This document shows positions 9,352 through 18,505 of a stretch of 64,000 bases of DNA, one piece after another. Position numbers and translations under genes: made by a program. Under the pieces are notes generated by a model. That model worked only from the letters and a program-made list of their open reading frames with translations. It was not told the origin of the DNA and ran no database searches. Source of the stretch: Polynucleobacter sp. UK-FUSCHL-C3 (GTDB taxonomy: Bacteria > Pseudomonadota > Gammaproteobacteria > Burkholderiales > Burkholderiaceae); NCBI RefSeq assembly GCF_040409815.1, contig NZ_CP099959.1, forward strand, positions 248,001-312,000, given 5' to 3'. Position 1 is the stretch's first letter; every line of letters begins with the position of its first letter.

Positions 9352-10372
9352 AAATGATTGGCTCAACCTGAAGATCAATCTCAAATTGTTCGCTGATCGT
9401 TTTTTGAATACGCTCAGCCAATTGCAGTAACTCATTTGCGTTACCACCGCCGTGATGAATTAAGACTAGGGCTTGTTTGTCATGTACACCTACATTGCCA
9501 GTGCGCAGCCCCTTAAAGCCACAATGATCAATCAGCCACCCTGCTGCTAATTTGCTGTGATTTGTATCTTCGGGATAGGCGACGATTGCAGGGTGCCTTT
9601 GCTTGAGTTTGGCAAGCATGGAGTTTTCCACAATTGGATTTTGAAAGAAGCTGCCCACATTACCAATCTGTTTGGGGTCTGGTAGCTTTTGAGTGCGGAT
9701 CTCGCAAACAGCCTCAAATATTGCCAGCGGAGTAATGGAGTCATTCTCCTTCCCAGCAAAAAAATGCTGTAAGTCTACATAGCTAATTCTGGGTTGCCAT
9801 TGTTTGGGTAAATACAAGTTTACCGCTGAAATGATATAACGCAGCGGATTCGCTTTAAAGAGGCTATGACGATAGGAGAACTGACAGTGAGCGCGATCTA
9901 GTGTGATCCACTGCATTGCCTGACTATCGAAGGCTTCTACCGAGTTGATGTAGTCGTTAATCTCAACTCCATATGCCCCAATATTTTGAATGGGGGCAGC
10001 GCCCACTGTGCCAGGAATGAGGGCTAAGTTCTCAAGACCGGGGTAGGAGTGCTCAAGTGTCCAAATCACCAGCGAATGCCACGAGACACCTGCGCCCACC
10101 TTTAGGCTCACCCCATTAGCATCCTCAGAGACTATTTCGATTCCAGCGATATCCATGAGAAGGGTGAGACCAGGTAGGGCGCTAGGAAGCACCACATTAC
10201 TTCCACCACCCAAGACTTGATAGGGCATATTGTGATCTTTGGCATACACAAGCGTCTCGGCGATTTGCTTAGCTTCGGTAATGTGGATAGCAAACTCGGC
10301 CTCAACCTCAAAACCCAAGGTATTGCGCTGGCTTAAGGAATACGCAGGGAGTAGATTGCTGGGCAAGTTCAT
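9341..10372 (-). CDS. murB: UDP-N-acetylenolpyruvoylglucosamine reductase
   Basis: 343 residues, type I MurB (E. coli-like). This FAD enzyme reduces the enolpyruvyl group to make UDP-MurNAc. Seen: FAD-binding [35 protein letters not shown], catalytic-serine motif [20 protein letters not shown], and a C-terminal Glu in VEPIIF. It converges on xseA with an 11-nt overlap of coding ends. Confidence 0.97.
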   Translation of the reverse strand: MNLPSNLLPAYSLSQRNTLGFEVEAEFAIHITEAKQIAETLVYAKDHNMPYQVLGGGSNVVLPSALPGLTLLMDIAGIEIVSEDANGVSLKVGAGVSWHSLVIWTLEHSYPGLENLALIPGTVGAAPIQNIGAYGVEINDYINSVEAFDSQAMQWITLDRAHCQFSYRHSLFKANPLRYIISAVNLYLPKQWQPRISYVDLQHFFAGKENDSITPLAIFEAVCEIRTQKLPDPKQIGNVGSFFQNPIVENSMLAKLKQRHPAIVAYPEDTNHSKLAAGWLIDHCGFKGLRTGNVGVHDKQALVLIHHGGGNANELLQLAERIQKTISEQFEIDLQVEPIIFNA

Positions 10373-10470
10373 GCCACAATCTTATTCGGGTTTTGCAAAC
10401 AGTGGATAAAACAAAGCCAAATTACCTAAAATTCAATTATTACCAAAACCTTGGAAAGCAGGAGAACGAA

Positions 10471-10956
10471 ATGCCCTCATTTGATGCTGTTTGTGAACCC
10501 AATGTCGTCGAGTTAAAAAACGCGATTGAGCAAGCCAATAAAGAAATCAGTAATCGCTTTGACTTTAAAGGTTCAGATGCGCGCGTAGAGCAAAAAGAGA
10601 CCGAGCTCATCTTGTTTGCCGATGATGACTTCAAGTTGGGACAAGTACGTGATGTGCTTTACGGCAAGATGGCTAAGCGCAATGTGGATGTGCGTTATCT
10701 CAAGGATGAAAAAAAAGAGACCATGTCGGGTGACAAGCGCAAGCAGACCATGAAATTACAAAAAGGTATCGAGCAAGAGCTAGCCAAAAAAATTGTACGG
10801 GTGGTCAAAGACAGCAAGATTAAAGTGCAAGCTAGCATCCAAGGTGATGCCGTACGCATTACTGGCGGCAAGCGCGATGATCTGCAAACTACCATGGCAC
10901 TTCTCAAAAAAGAAGTGAGTGAAGCGCCGCTAGCGTTCAATAATTTCCGCGACTAA
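10471..10956 (+). CDS. yajQ: YajQ family nucleotide-binding protein
   Basis: 161 residues from the ATG at 10471, which has AGGAG six bases ahead. An upstream in-frame ATG (10393) would add 26 residues that do not fit the family. The start [36 protein letters not shown] is the UPF0234 hallmark. Two RRM-like folds follow, with TGGKRDDLQ near the end. Family members bind nucleotides or nucleic acids; a Xanthomonas homologue binds cyclic di-GMP. Whether this one does is unknown. Confidence 0.93.
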   Translation: MPSFDAVCEPNVVELKNAIEQANKEISNRFDFKGSDARVEQKETELILFADDDFKLGQVRDVLYGKMAKRNVDVRYLKDEKKETMSGDKRKQTMKLQKGIEQELAKKIVRVVKDSKIKVQASIQGDAVRITGGKRDDLQTTMALLKKEVSEAPLAFNNFRD

Positions 10957-10957
10957 A

Positions 10958-11872
10958 TTGCCCACTCATACTGTTAATCTAGAAGCAATTGATCAATTTT
11001 GTGATGCCTGCTGGCTAGAGGATGGTTTATCCAAGAACTCTCTGAGCGCTTATCGAAGAGATCTCACTCTGTTTGCAAAGTGGTTAGAGTTGGATAGTGA
11101 GTGCACTAAAAGTATTTATCAGGTTGTTGAGGCTGACTTAACAGCCTATATGGCCAGCAAGCGTGATGACAAGGCAAGTACGGCTAATCGGCGTTTAACG
11201 GTATTTAAGCGTTTTTATCGGTACGCATTGCGCCAACACTTGGTAGAGCAAGATCCTTGCTTGAAGTTGCGAGCAGCGAAGCAGGCCCAACGCTTCCCCA
11301 AGGTTTTGAGTGAGGAGCAAATCACAACACTCTTAAATACACCCGATACCGGTGAGGCTCTGGGTTTACGCGATCGCACCATGCTCGAGTTGATGTATGC
11401 CAGCGGTCTGCGTGTTTCTGAAATCGTTTCTTTAAAAACCGTAGCACTAGGTTTGAACGAAGGGGTGGTTCGTGTGGTTAACGGTAAGGGGGGTAAGGAG
11501 CGCTTAGTGCCGTTTGGGGCAGAGGCAGGTGAGTGGTTGCGCCGCTATTTACAAGAGGCAAGACCCGTTCTCTTAGAGGGCAAAACCTGTCAAGAGGTAT
11601 TTGTAGGGCGACATACGGGATCTGGCCTTACGCGCCAAGCCTTTTGGGCGATTATTAAACGCTATGCCCAATTAGCTGGTATCAAAGTTGCTCTATCGCC
11701 ACATACCTTGCGTCATGCCTTTGCTACTCATTTACTAAACCATGGCGCAGATCTAAGGGTCGTACAGCTCCTTCTTGGACATGCCGACATCTCAACCACC
11801 CAGATCTATACCCATGTAGCTCGCGAGCGTCTCAAATCGATTCATGCGCAACACCATCCTCGCGGTGCTTAA
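10958..11872 (+). CDS. xerD: Tyrosine recombinase XerD
   Basis: 304 residues from a TTG start directly after the yajQ stop; no ATG fits the N-terminus. The SAM-like N-terminal domain (FCDACWLEDGLSKNSLSAYRRDL) is followed by the catalytic domain: Arg in ASGLRVSE, Lys in GKGGKERLVP, HTLRHAFATHLL, LGHADISTTQIYTHV with the Tyr nucleophile. It resolves chromosome dimers at dif with XerC. XerD rather than XerC is judged from length and the start of the protein; the partner is not in view. Confidence 0.9.
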   Translation: MPTHTVNLEAIDQFCDACWLEDGLSKNSLSAYRRDLTLFAKWLELDSECTKSIYQVVEADLTAYMASKRDDKASTANRRLTVFKRFYRYALRQHLVEQDPCLKLRAAKQAQRFPKVLSEEQITTLLNTPDTGEALGLRDRTMLELMYASGLRVSEIVSLKTVALGLNEGVVRVVNGKGGKERLVPFGAEAGEWLRRYLQEARPVLLEGKTCQEVFVGRHTGSGLTRQAFWAIIKRYAQLAGIKVALSPHTLRHAFATHLLNHGADLRVVQLLLGHADISTTQIYTHVARERLKSIHAQHHPRGA

Positions 11873-11894
11873 TTAAATCGGCTAGTATTTCTGT

Positions 11895-12524
11895 ATGAAT
11901 AACGCATTGCAGTATTTTTGGTTAATACCTTTGGCTTATTTACTAGGCTCAGTCTCCTTTGCGGTAGTAGTAAGTAAGGCGATGGGCTTGCCCGACCCCT
12001 ATACCCACGGTTCTAAGAATCCGGGGGCCACTAATGTTTTGCGAACGGGTAATAAAGTGGCCGCCGCTCTTACGCTTTTTGGTGATGCTGCCAAAGGCTG
12101 GGTAGCCGTAACCATTGCGCGCGCGGTGCTGGGCGATCCCATAAGTTCTGATAACAATCTCATACTGGGACTGGTAGCGATCGCGGTCTTTTTGGGGCAT
12201 CTATACCCAATCTTCTATCGCTTTAAAGGTGGCAAGGGGGTTGCCACAGCCGCTGGCATCTTGTTTGCGATTAGTTGGGTGTTGGGCTTAGCAACCTTAG
12301 GAACGTGGCTGATTGTGGCGTTTTTCATGCGCTACTCTTCCTTAGCGGCTCTAAGCGCTGCTGCATTTGCTCCGCTGTACTTCACATTTCTCTTTGGACT
12401 ACAGCCGATGGGTTTAGCGATTTTGGTGATGAGCCTATTATTAATTTATCGGCATCGCAGTAATATTCGTAATCTCATGAACGGAACTGAAACACGTTTA
12501 GCTAAAAAAGGTAAGACCTCATGA
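11895..12524 (+). CDS. plsY: Acyl-phosphate glycerol-3-phosphate acyltransferase
   Basis: 209 residues with about five membrane helices. It makes lysophosphatidic acid from acyl-phosphate and glycerol-3-phosphate at the inner membrane. Motifs: [52 protein letters not shown], and a basic ending [15 protein letters not shown]. The last codons overlap the next start by 4 nt (ATGA). Confidence 0.96.
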   Translation: MNNALQYFWLIPLAYLLGSVSFAVVVSKAMGLPDPYTHGSKNPGATNVLRTGNKVAAALTLFGDAAKGWVAVTIARAVLGDPISSDNNLILGLVAIAVFLGHLYPIFYRFKGGKGVATAAGILFAISWVLGLATLGTWLIVAFFMRYSSLAALSAAAFAPLYFTFLFGLQPMGLAILVMSLLLIYRHRSNIRNLMNGTETRLAKKGKTS

Positions 12525-12910
12525 CCATTGCGATCGTCTGTGTGATTCTGGCTGGGTTCTTACCGATTGTGGCAGCAGGGATTGCCAAGTTTGGGCCGCT
12601 GGAGCAAAACGCACCCGATGCGTTTGACAACAATAACCCTCGTCAGTGGCTTGCAAGACAAACTGGCCTGCGTGCCCGAGCAAACGCTGCCCAAGCTAAT
12701 ACCTTTGAGTCCTTACCGTTTTTCTATGTAGCCGTTGCGCTTGCTATCTCCTTGGATGCTCCAAAGGCAAACCTTGATCTATTCGCAATCGTCTATCTTT
12801 TGGCCCGCATTGCTTACATTATTTGCTACATCTTCGATTGGCCCAATACCCGCACTTTTGTTTGGTTGATTGGCCTCCTTGCGATCATGGCGATCTTCTT
12901 TCAGATCTAA
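12521..12910 (+). CDS. MAPEG family membrane protein
   Basis: 129 residues, four predicted membrane helices, MAPEG (eicosanoid/glutathione metabolism) family. The motif [24 protein letters not shown], with Arg and Asn facing the membrane and Glu following, is typical of the bacterial branch. The bacterial role is not established; some relatives bind glutathione. Coupled to plsY by an ATGA overlap, so at least translationally linked. Confidence 0.88.
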   Translation: MTIAIVCVILAGFLPIVAAGIAKFGPLEQNAPDAFDNNNPRQWLARQTGLRARANAAQANTFESLPFFYVAVALAISLDAPKANLDLFAIVYLLARIAYIICYIFDWPNTRTFVWLIGLLAIMAIFFQI

Positions 12911-12949
12911 GAGCATACTTAACATACCTTATTGCCAATTTAATCAACT

Positions 12950-13741
12950 ATGCCAAAGATCAAAGCTGCCAAACAGTCCGCTCCTAAGAAGCCTAGACCC
13001 AAGATCGCCTCCCCCAGAAAAGCACCCAGCAAATCAGGTGCCCTGGCAAGTAAAAAAAGTGACGACGGAGTACCCCTATCGCAAGTGATCCGCCAACGCA
13101 TTACTGCGAGCAAGGTACGCTTTCATGCAAACGATAATATTGCAGAGTTCATTGAGCCCGGAGAGGTCGATGGCCTAGTTCAAGAGGTTGCGCAAAAGTT
13201 ACAAGGCGTACTAGAGAGCCTAGTGATAGATACCAAGAGTGATCATAATACCCGCGGCACCGCCCTTCGGGTAGCCAAGATGTATATCAACGAGGTCTTT
13301 CATGGCCGCTACACCCCGCAACCTAGCCTCACTAAGTTTCCAAACATTAGCCATCTAAATGAGCTGATGATCATTGGCCCGATTGCGGTTAAGAGCGCTT
13401 GTTCTCATCACCTCTGCCCCATCATGGGAAGGGTATGGATTGGGGTCTTGCCCGATAAGCAAACTGCACTCATTGGTTTATCCAAATATGCCCGCATTAC
13501 CGAGTGGGTAATGTGTCGTCCACAGATCCAAGAAGAAGCAGTGGTGGAGTTAGCCAATATCTTGGAACAGAAGATGAAGCCAACAGGCTTGGCTCTCGTG
13601 ATGGAAGCAGATCACTTTTGCATGCAATGGCGTGGCGTGAAAGATCTCAACTCTAAGATGGTCAATAGCGTCATGCGCGGATCATTTCTGAAGGACGCCA
13701 ATCTCAGACGAGAGTTTTTAGCTTTGATGGATAAGAACTAA
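12950..13741 (+). CDS. folE: GTP cyclohydrolase I
   Basis: 263 residues. It turns GTP into 7,8-dihydroneopterin triphosphate for folate. The first 40 residues are rich in Lys, Pro, Ala and Ser and are probably disordered; the enzyme core begins near residue 45. Core motifs: TRGTALRVAKMYINEVFHGRY, ACSHHLCPIMGRVWIGVLPD with Cys and His zinc ligands, IGLSKYARI, PQIQEEAV with the guanine-binding Glu, and DHFCMQWRGVKD with the second Cys. The usual CEHH is CSHH here, a divergent feature worth noting. Confidence 0.92.
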   Translation: MPKIKAAKQSAPKKPRPKIASPRKAPSKSGALASKKSDDGVPLSQVIRQRITASKVRFHANDNIAEFIEPGEVDGLVQEVAQKLQGVLESLVIDTKSDHNTRGTALRVAKMYINEVFHGRYTPQPSLTKFPNISHLNELMIIGPIAVKSACSHHLCPIMGRVWIGVLPDKQTALIGLSKYARITEWVMCRPQIQEEAVVELANILEQKMKPTGLALVMEADHFCMQWRGVKDLNSKMVNSVMRGSFLKDANLRREFLALMDKN

Positions 13742-13802
13742 GGTGAGTAGTTAAGCGATGACCTGACTTAGCGCCTTGGTTGGGTGTATGTCAAACCGGA
13801 TT

Positions 13803-13817
13803 TGAGAATCATTCTCA
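13803..13817. promoter_or_regulatory. Fur box upstream of HiPIP gene
   Basis: TGAGAATCATTCTCA, a perfect 7-1-7 inverted repeat. It differs from the consensus TGATAATNATTATCA at only one symmetric base pair in each arm. It lies about 100 nt ahead of the HiPIP start, and a TTATAA-type -10 follows at about 13844. Iron-dependent control by Fur is likely by sequence; direction of control is not known. Confidence 0.75.
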
Positions 13818-13917
13818 TTTAAAAGAGTAATTGAATCAATTACTTATAAGACCACTCTAGGAAAATTGATTTATGTTTTAAGATTCGGACTGCTGTTTTG
13901 TACATAACGGAGAATCC

Positions 13918-14229
13918 ATGAAAAACACACGTCGTCAGTTTTTAATTATGTCTGCTGCTGGTGCAGCAACCCTCTCACTCAATAACTTGGCACAAGCACA
14001 AGCCATGGTTGCCGAGACGGATCCTCAAGCACAAGCCTTGGGTTACAAAGCCGACACCACTAAGGTGGATACCAAGAAATACCCTAAGCACGCTGCTGCT
14101 CAGCGTTGCGACAACTGTGCACTCTGGCAAGCCAAAGGCGCAGCTGCTGCCGGTGGTTGCAGCTTATTTGCTGGTAAGCAAGTCGCCGCTGCTGGATGGT
14201 GCTCTGCTTGGGCGAAGAAGGCTGGTTAA
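13918..14229 (+). CDS. High-potential iron-sulfur protein (HiPIP), Tat-exported
   Basis: 103 residues. The N-terminus MKNTRRQFLIMSAAGAATLSLNN is a twin-arginine signal with likely cleavage after AQAQA. The mature part shows four cysteines for one [4Fe-4S] cluster (QRCDNC, GGCSLF, GWCSAW), spaced as in HiPIPs. It is a periplasmic one-electron carrier, often to terminal oxidases or reaction centres. Alone in its transcript: a Fur box upstream, a strong terminator downstream. An overlapping reading frame at the same place is a shadow. Confidence 0.93.
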   Translation: MKNTRRQFLIMSAAGAATLSLNNLAQAQAMVAETDPQAQALGYKADTTKVDTKKYPKHAAAQRCDNCALWQAKGAAAAGGCSLFAGKQVAAAGWCSAWAKKAG

Positions 14230-14267
14230 GCTCTTAAGGTATACGGAGACTGGCTCTGTAGAAACAA

Positions 14268-14291
14268 AAAAGCGCTCCGAGGAGCGCTTTT
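14268..14291. terminator. Bidirectional rho-independent terminator
   Basis: AAAAGCGCTCC, GA, GGAGCGCTTTT: an 11-bp stem with A-run and T-run on either side. It lies between the convergent HiPIP and rubrerythrin genes and can serve both strands. Confidence 0.88.
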
Positions 14292-14314
14292 CTTTTACCT
14301 AAACAATTAAACGA

Positions 14315-14752
14315 TTAGGAATTTGCCAAGTGAGCTTCTAAAGTCTTGGTGAACTTGTTAGCGTGGCTGCGTTCTGCCTTTGCCAAGGTCTCAAACCAAT
14401 CGGCGATCTCGTCAAAACCTTCTTCACGAGCTGTTTTTGCCATACCAGGGTACATATCCGTGTACTCATGGGTCTCACCAGCGATCGCCGCTTGCAGAGC
14501 TTCTGCAACGGTCTTGGCAGGCATACCAGTTCCTGGCTCGCCAGCACCACCAGTGATCAAATACTCCATATGACCATGCGCGTGACCGGTTTCACCTTCG
14601 GCGGTGGAACGAAATACAGCAGCTACATCGTTCGCACCAGCAATATCAGCCTGGTTTGCGAAATACAAATAACGGCGATTTGCTTGGGACTCACCCGCAA
14701 ATGCTTCTTTTAAAGACTGTTCAGTCTTCGTACCTTTTACAGACTTAGCCAT
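14315..14752 (-). CDS. Rubrerythrin-type diiron protein without rubredoxin domain
   Basis: 145 residues. Only the ferritin-like four-helix domain is present: [54 protein letters not shown] and [10 protein letters not shown] give the Glu and ExxH diiron ligands. The C-terminal rubredoxin part of classical rubrerythrin is missing, as in sulerythrin and symerythrin. Likely a peroxidase that protects against H2O2 in the cytoplasm. Its partner carrier is not known; the HiPIP opposite is periplasmic and not an obvious donor. Confidence 0.92.
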   Translation of the reverse strand: MAKSVKGTKTEQSLKEAFAGESQANRRYLYFANQADIAGANDVAAVFRSTAEGETGHAHGHMEYLITGGAGEPGTGMPAKTVAEALQAAIAGETHEYTDMYPGMAKTAREEGFDEIADWFETLAKAERSHANKFTKTLEAHLANS

Positions 14753-15123
14753 AAAAACTCCTTTAAAAATAAAATGTTATAAATCAAGAGGCGGTAAACA
14801 ATCAATACATTTGCTCACCAATCCACCACACTATTATCAGAAATTTTGATGACGGTTTAATCGTATTTTTGTATAGATCTAATAGGCAAAAACTAGCGAT
14901 TTTATTAATAGATAGTTAAAGTTAATCAATTTATACAATAACACCCTCAACATAGCATCTAGAGGGGGCGCGCAATTGCTTAAAGAATAAGCAATAAAAC
15001 TAGAAATTCAGATAATCCCAGTGTGTTTTGAACACGGATAGAGGCTTTAGACCTCGAAGGCAATAAAATAGCGATGCGGTTGATAAGAAACACTTTGAGT
15101 GGATAAACCAGTCAGGAAAAAGG
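14753..15123. other. Divergent intergenic region rubrerythrin/pyrR
   Basis: 371 bp, AT-rich, no credible gene. GGAG sits before the rubrerythrin ATG on the minus strand. A small inverted repeat, ATTGCTTAAAGAATAAGCAAT, lies at about 14975-14995; its function is not known. No clear pyrimidine attenuator was seen ahead of pyrR. Confidence 0.4.
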
Positions 15124-15636
15124 ATGGATGCCGAGCAACTGTATAACAAGCTGCAATTAAATCTTCAGAGTAAGCTCTCGACAAAACCAACCATCCGTAT
15201 TGCCGGACTTGCAATTGGTGGCGCATGGATTGCAGAGCGCTTGGCGAGCGATTTAGGTTTGCCACAGTACGGGGTAATTAATGTGGCTTTTCATCGGGAT
15301 GACTATGCTGAGAAGGGTCTAGCCGCAATGCGCTCGGCTGAAGGCAAGGCAACCCACCTGCCATTTGAAGTCACAGGCGCTCACATTGTCTTAATTGATG
15401 ATGTGCTCTTTACTGGCAGAACCGTGCGCGCCGCCCTAAATGAATTATTTGATTTTGGTAGGCCTGCTAGTGTCGAGCTGATGGTCTTGGCTGATCGGGG
15501 CAAGCGTGAGTTACCGATCGCTGCTGACTTTGTAGGTGAGCATGTCAGTCTGCCTGATTCGCAAATACTTGCCTTGGAAAAGGTTTCTCGAGGCGGTACT
15601 GAAAAATTTCGCTTTGTTCGTGAGGAGCGAGTATGA
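15124..15636 (+). CDS. pyrR: PyrR-type uracil phosphoribosyltransferase/regulator
   Basis: 170 residues of the PyrR branch of phosphoribosyltransferases. The PRPP-binding loop [17 protein letters not shown] is near residues 98-110, and VMLDRG-like [18 protein letters not shown] follows, both typical of PyrR. It makes UMP from uracil and PRPP, and in Gram-positives also attenuates pyr operons; RNA-binding control is uncertain here. GGAAAAAGG precedes the start. ATGA overlap with pyrB. Confidence 0.93.
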   Translation: MDAEQLYNKLQLNLQSKLSTKPTIRIAGLAIGGAWIAERLASDLGLPQYGVINVAFHRDDYAEKGLAAMRSAEGKATHLPFEVTGAHIVLIDDVLFTGRTVRAALNELFDFGRPASVELMVLADRGKRELPIAADFVGEHVSLPDSQILALEKVSRGGTEKFRFVREERV

Positions 15637-16610
15637 GCATTCAGCCCAAAGAAACCAATCAGATCTGTCAGACCAATAGTGCGGGCGAACTGACTCATCT
15701 ACTGACACTAGAGGGCATGCCTAAAGAGCAAATCCTGCATATTCTGGACACGGCGCAGCAGTTTGTGAGCATCACGGACCCTGCAAGGGAGGTAAAAAAA
15801 GTGCCGCTACTCAGGGGCAAGAGTGTGTTTAATCTCTTCTTTGAGAACTCCACGCGTACTCGCACCACTTTTGAGATTGCGGCCAAGCGTTTATCGGCCG
15901 ATGTGATTAATTTAGATATCTCGACTTCCTCAACCACCAAGGGAGAGAGTCTGATTGATACGATTGATAACTTGATCGCGATGCAGGCTGATATTTTTGT
16001 GGTGCGCCACAGTGTGTCGCGCGCACCCATTGAGATTGCAAACCATGTGCCGCCATATGTGCATGTGATTAATGCCGGCGACGGTAGTCACCAGCATCCT
16101 ACGCAAGGTTTGCTGGATATGTTCACCATGCGCCACTTTAAGCAAGACTTTAGCAAGCTCAAAGTAGCGATCGTAGGCGATATCGTCCATAGCCGGGTAG
16201 CGAAGTCGAACATCCATGCGCTCACAGCTTTGGGGTGTCAGGATATTCGGGCGATCGGCCCAGAGAGTTTGTTACCAACCGATTTAGATATGCTGGGCGT
16301 CAAGGTCTTTCATAGCATGGAAGAGGGCTTGCGCGGCGTAGATGTGGTGATGACTCTGCGCATTCAGAAGGAGCGCATGGAGGCCGGGAAAGTTCCTGAA
16401 GGCGCAGCTTTTTTTACCCAGTTTGGTCTAACCCCCGAGCGTTTAGCCCTTGCCAAACCCGATGCCATTGTGATGCACCCAGGCCCCATGAACCGTGGTG
16501 TGGAAATTGATTCGAAAGTCGCGGATGGTACGCAGTCAGTCATTCTGAAACAAGTGACCTTTGGGATTGCGGTGCGCATGGCGGTGATGTCAATTGTGGC
16601 GGGGAATTAG
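15633..16610 (+). CDS. pyrB: Aspartate carbamoyltransferase catalytic chain
   Basis: 325 residues. It condenses carbamoyl phosphate with aspartate in pyrimidine synthesis. Carbamoyl-phosphate motif [19 protein letters not shown], then [28 protein letters not shown], and the C-terminal [12 protein letters not shown]. In many Burkholderiales pyrC follows; here the polysaccharide locus begins right after, so pyrC must be elsewhere or displaced. Confidence 0.97.
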   Translation: MSIQPKETNQICQTNSAGELTHLLTLEGMPKEQILHILDTAQQFVSITDPAREVKKVPLLRGKSVFNLFFENSTRTRTTFEIAAKRLSADVINLDISTSSTTKGESLIDTIDNLIAMQADIFVVRHSVSRAPIEIANHVPPYVHVINAGDGSHQHPTQGLLDMFTMRHFKQDFSKLKVAIVGDIVHSRVAKSNIHALTALGCQDIRAIGPESLLPTDLDMLGVKVFHSMEEGLRGVDVVMTLRIQKERMEAGKVPEGAAFFTQFGLTPERLALAKPDAIVMHPGPMNRGVEIDSKVADGTQSVILKQVTFGIAVRMAVMSIVAGN

Positions 16611-16686
16611 GTTCCCCACTTTAGAAAATTTATCTTCGCTCTACATTTATTAAAAAAGCAAAGCAAAAAAGATCAGACAGGCAAAG

Positions 16687-17568
16687 ATGACTCAATTTTT
16701 TGGATACTGGGGTGGGTCACTTCCCCCCGTTACAAATCTACACTTCAGAAGTTTTATCCATTTTCATCCGAATTCAAAATACGATTTATGGCTTGATGCT
16801 GATGTGGGGCAATCCATACCGTCAGACTTAAACTGGCTCAAGACTCATCCACAGATCAATATTCGCGTTTTTTCTTTAAAGCAGCTCGTTAGTCGTTATG
16901 TAACTCCGCTGACTCAAACGGCCGAAGGCGGTCTATTTGATGCCCTAAGATTCATTCATCGAAAAAAAATCCTGCGGCATATTAATTTAAAAAATTATTA
17001 CAGCCCTTTATTTAAGCTGAACTACAAGCATTCCTCACCCTTGTTCACCTACCAGCGTGATTTAGTATATCGTGGCGATCTTGCGCGGTGCATTATCCCA
17101 GTGGCCCATTATGATGGACCTTCTTTGTATGCTGACTTGGATGTGTGTTTTTTAAGTGACCTGAATAGCATTTGCATGGATCAGGGTTTTGTCTATCGCT
17201 GGGAAGATTATGATTTTGCTAATTCAGCAATACTGTATTTACCAAGTAAGAAAGTGGCGGAACAGGTCCTGGATGTAGGCAATCAGGTGGAATGTTTTCG
17301 TCCTTGGTATTTATTCACGGACGTAATTTGTAATCAATTAAATCTAAAGATTTATCCTACAAATCTATTCGACGCAATGTGGAATCCAAAGTCTTTGCTT
17401 GCTGGAGATGCCCTCAAGTTTTTCAAAAAAACAGATCAATCAGTTGCAATGGTCGAGGAGTTATTTGAGAAAAAATACATCGTGAATCATTGGCACAATA
17501 ATTGGAGAACGATTCCAGAGACTGGGTCGCCTTATGAATTATTATTACATCATTTTTCTGAAAAATAA
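16687..17568 (+). CDS. Glycosyltransferase with DXD motif (GT32-like, tentative)
   Basis: 293 residues, cytoplasmic. The pattern FFGYWGGSLPPVTNLHFRSFIHFHPN...DLWLD resembles the start of DXD sugar-binding-region glycosyltransferases (capsular/Gb3-synthase-like). The metal-binding DXD is probably DLD in LYADLDVCFLSDL (about residues 154-158), followed by VNHWHNNW near the end, which would fit the second metal site. No signal peptide. Specific sugar unknown. First gene of the surface-polysaccharide region; it has its own start after a 76-bp gap from pyrB. Confidence 0.6.
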   Translation: MTQFFGYWGGSLPPVTNLHFRSFIHFHPNSKYDLWLDADVGQSIPSDLNWLKTHPQINIRVFSLKQLVSRYVTPLTQTAEGGLFDALRFIHRKKILRHINLKNYYSPLFKLNYKHSSPLFTYQRDLVYRGDLARCIIPVAHYDGPSLYADLDVCFLSDLNSICMDQGFVYRWEDYDFANSAILYLPSKKVAEQVLDVGNQVECFRPWYLFTDVICNQLNLKIYPTNLFDAMWNPKSLLAGDALKFFKKTDQSVAMVEELFEKKYIVNHWHNNWRTIPETGSPYELLLHHFSEK

Positions 17569-17671
17569 TCAGCTAACTACAGCTAGCCATAATTTTTTTG
17601 ATGCTTCTGGCTGAAAAATAAAAATAGTAAAAGGTTTGACGCACTTAACGGACCCTTATAGTTCCTAATAT

Positions 17672-18451
17672 TTATATAGATCTTTTTCGAATTACTACCA
17701 GACTATTGTCACTTAAAGGGAGGTCTGGACGATTCATTAATACATAATCCACTTCGTACTCTGAATTCCTAAAGAATTTCTTATATTCAATTAAATCATT
17801 TATGGCCACATCTTCAATGATGTATACGCCATCAATTGATAGCCTATCAATTGATTGTATAAATAGGGTAAGGCCAGCATCAAACGTGTGTAGTCCGTCA
17901 TCCACGATAAAATCAAAATTTTTTTCATTAATACTAGACCAGCATTCTTTGATTGCTATAGGATCTAATTGATCAATGTAAAACGTTTTAATTCTATCTT
18001 CAGTGAAAAGAATGTCCCTATCAATGTCTGCCCCATAAATAACTGCATTAGGAAAGTAGTCACGCCAAACTCGTAATGATGCGCCTGGCTTTCCCATCGA
18101 GCCCATTGAGGATAAAAGATTTGGATTGTTTGTTCCAAGGCCACATTCAAAAACTTTTTTGATATGCTGGCGTCGAGAAGAAAATAACAGATGATAGTAG
18201 TCAGAATATGTATGTGGCGGCCAGCCATATGGATGGCCTTTTTCCAAAATAGATCCCTTATCGGATCCATATTTGTCGCAGAGTAATGATATGGGATTGG
18301 TCGTATTCTTTTGATAAATAGTAGTGTAGTTGTAGTCAAGGCCGATTGAGGCTAACTTGAGTAAATTGGTATTGTTCTTTTGATTTGAATGGCGCTCAAA
18401 AAAACCACTAAACACAAAATCATCTAGCTTGCGAAAAAAACGTTTAAACAT
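17672..18451 (-). CDS. Class I SAM methyltransferase, MycE-like
   Basis: 259 residues. The sequence resembles macrocin/demethylmacrocin O-methyltransferases: DKYGSDKGS, HTYSDYYHLLF, VFECGLGTNN as the SAM loop, GASLRVWRDYFPNA, IYGADID and DFIVDDGLHTFDAG, where the Asp and His could bind Mg. It ends with a short VIRKRS tail. Such enzymes methylate hydroxyls of hexoses, so a sugar O-methylation is likely. Minus strand, distinct from the neighbouring transferase on plus. Visibly AT-rich. Confidence 0.7.
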   Translation of the reverse strand: MFKRFFRKLDDFVFSGFFERHSNQKNNTNLLKLASIGLDYNYTTIYQKNTTNPISLLCDKYGSDKGSILEKGHPYGWPPHTYSDYYHLLFSSRRQHIKKVFECGLGTNNPNLLSSMGSMGKPGASLRVWRDYFPNAVIYGADIDRDILFTEDRIKTFYIDQLDPIAIKECWSSINEKNFDFIVDDGLHTFDAGLTLFIQSIDRLSIDGVYIIEDVAINDLIEYKKFFRNSEYEVDYVLMNRPDLPLSDNSLVVIRKRSI

Positions 18452-18505
18452 ATTAGATCCAATTAATAGTAGGGTTTATTTCAATGCTGTACTTACCAAC
18501 TTATG

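Noticed and set aside
10393..10470. Upstream start of YajQ
   Set aside because: AGGAG and the conserved start (PSFDAVCE) point to 10471.
8004..13849. 16-nt sequence AATCAATTACTTATAA at 8004 and 13834
   Set aside because: Two copies of a short AT-rich string ahead of xseA and HiPIP; may be two -10 regions by chance. Not enough for a repeat family.
17569..17671. Terminator after the first glycosyltransferase
   Set aside because: GCTA...TAGC pairs near a T-run, but the stem is only 4 bp.
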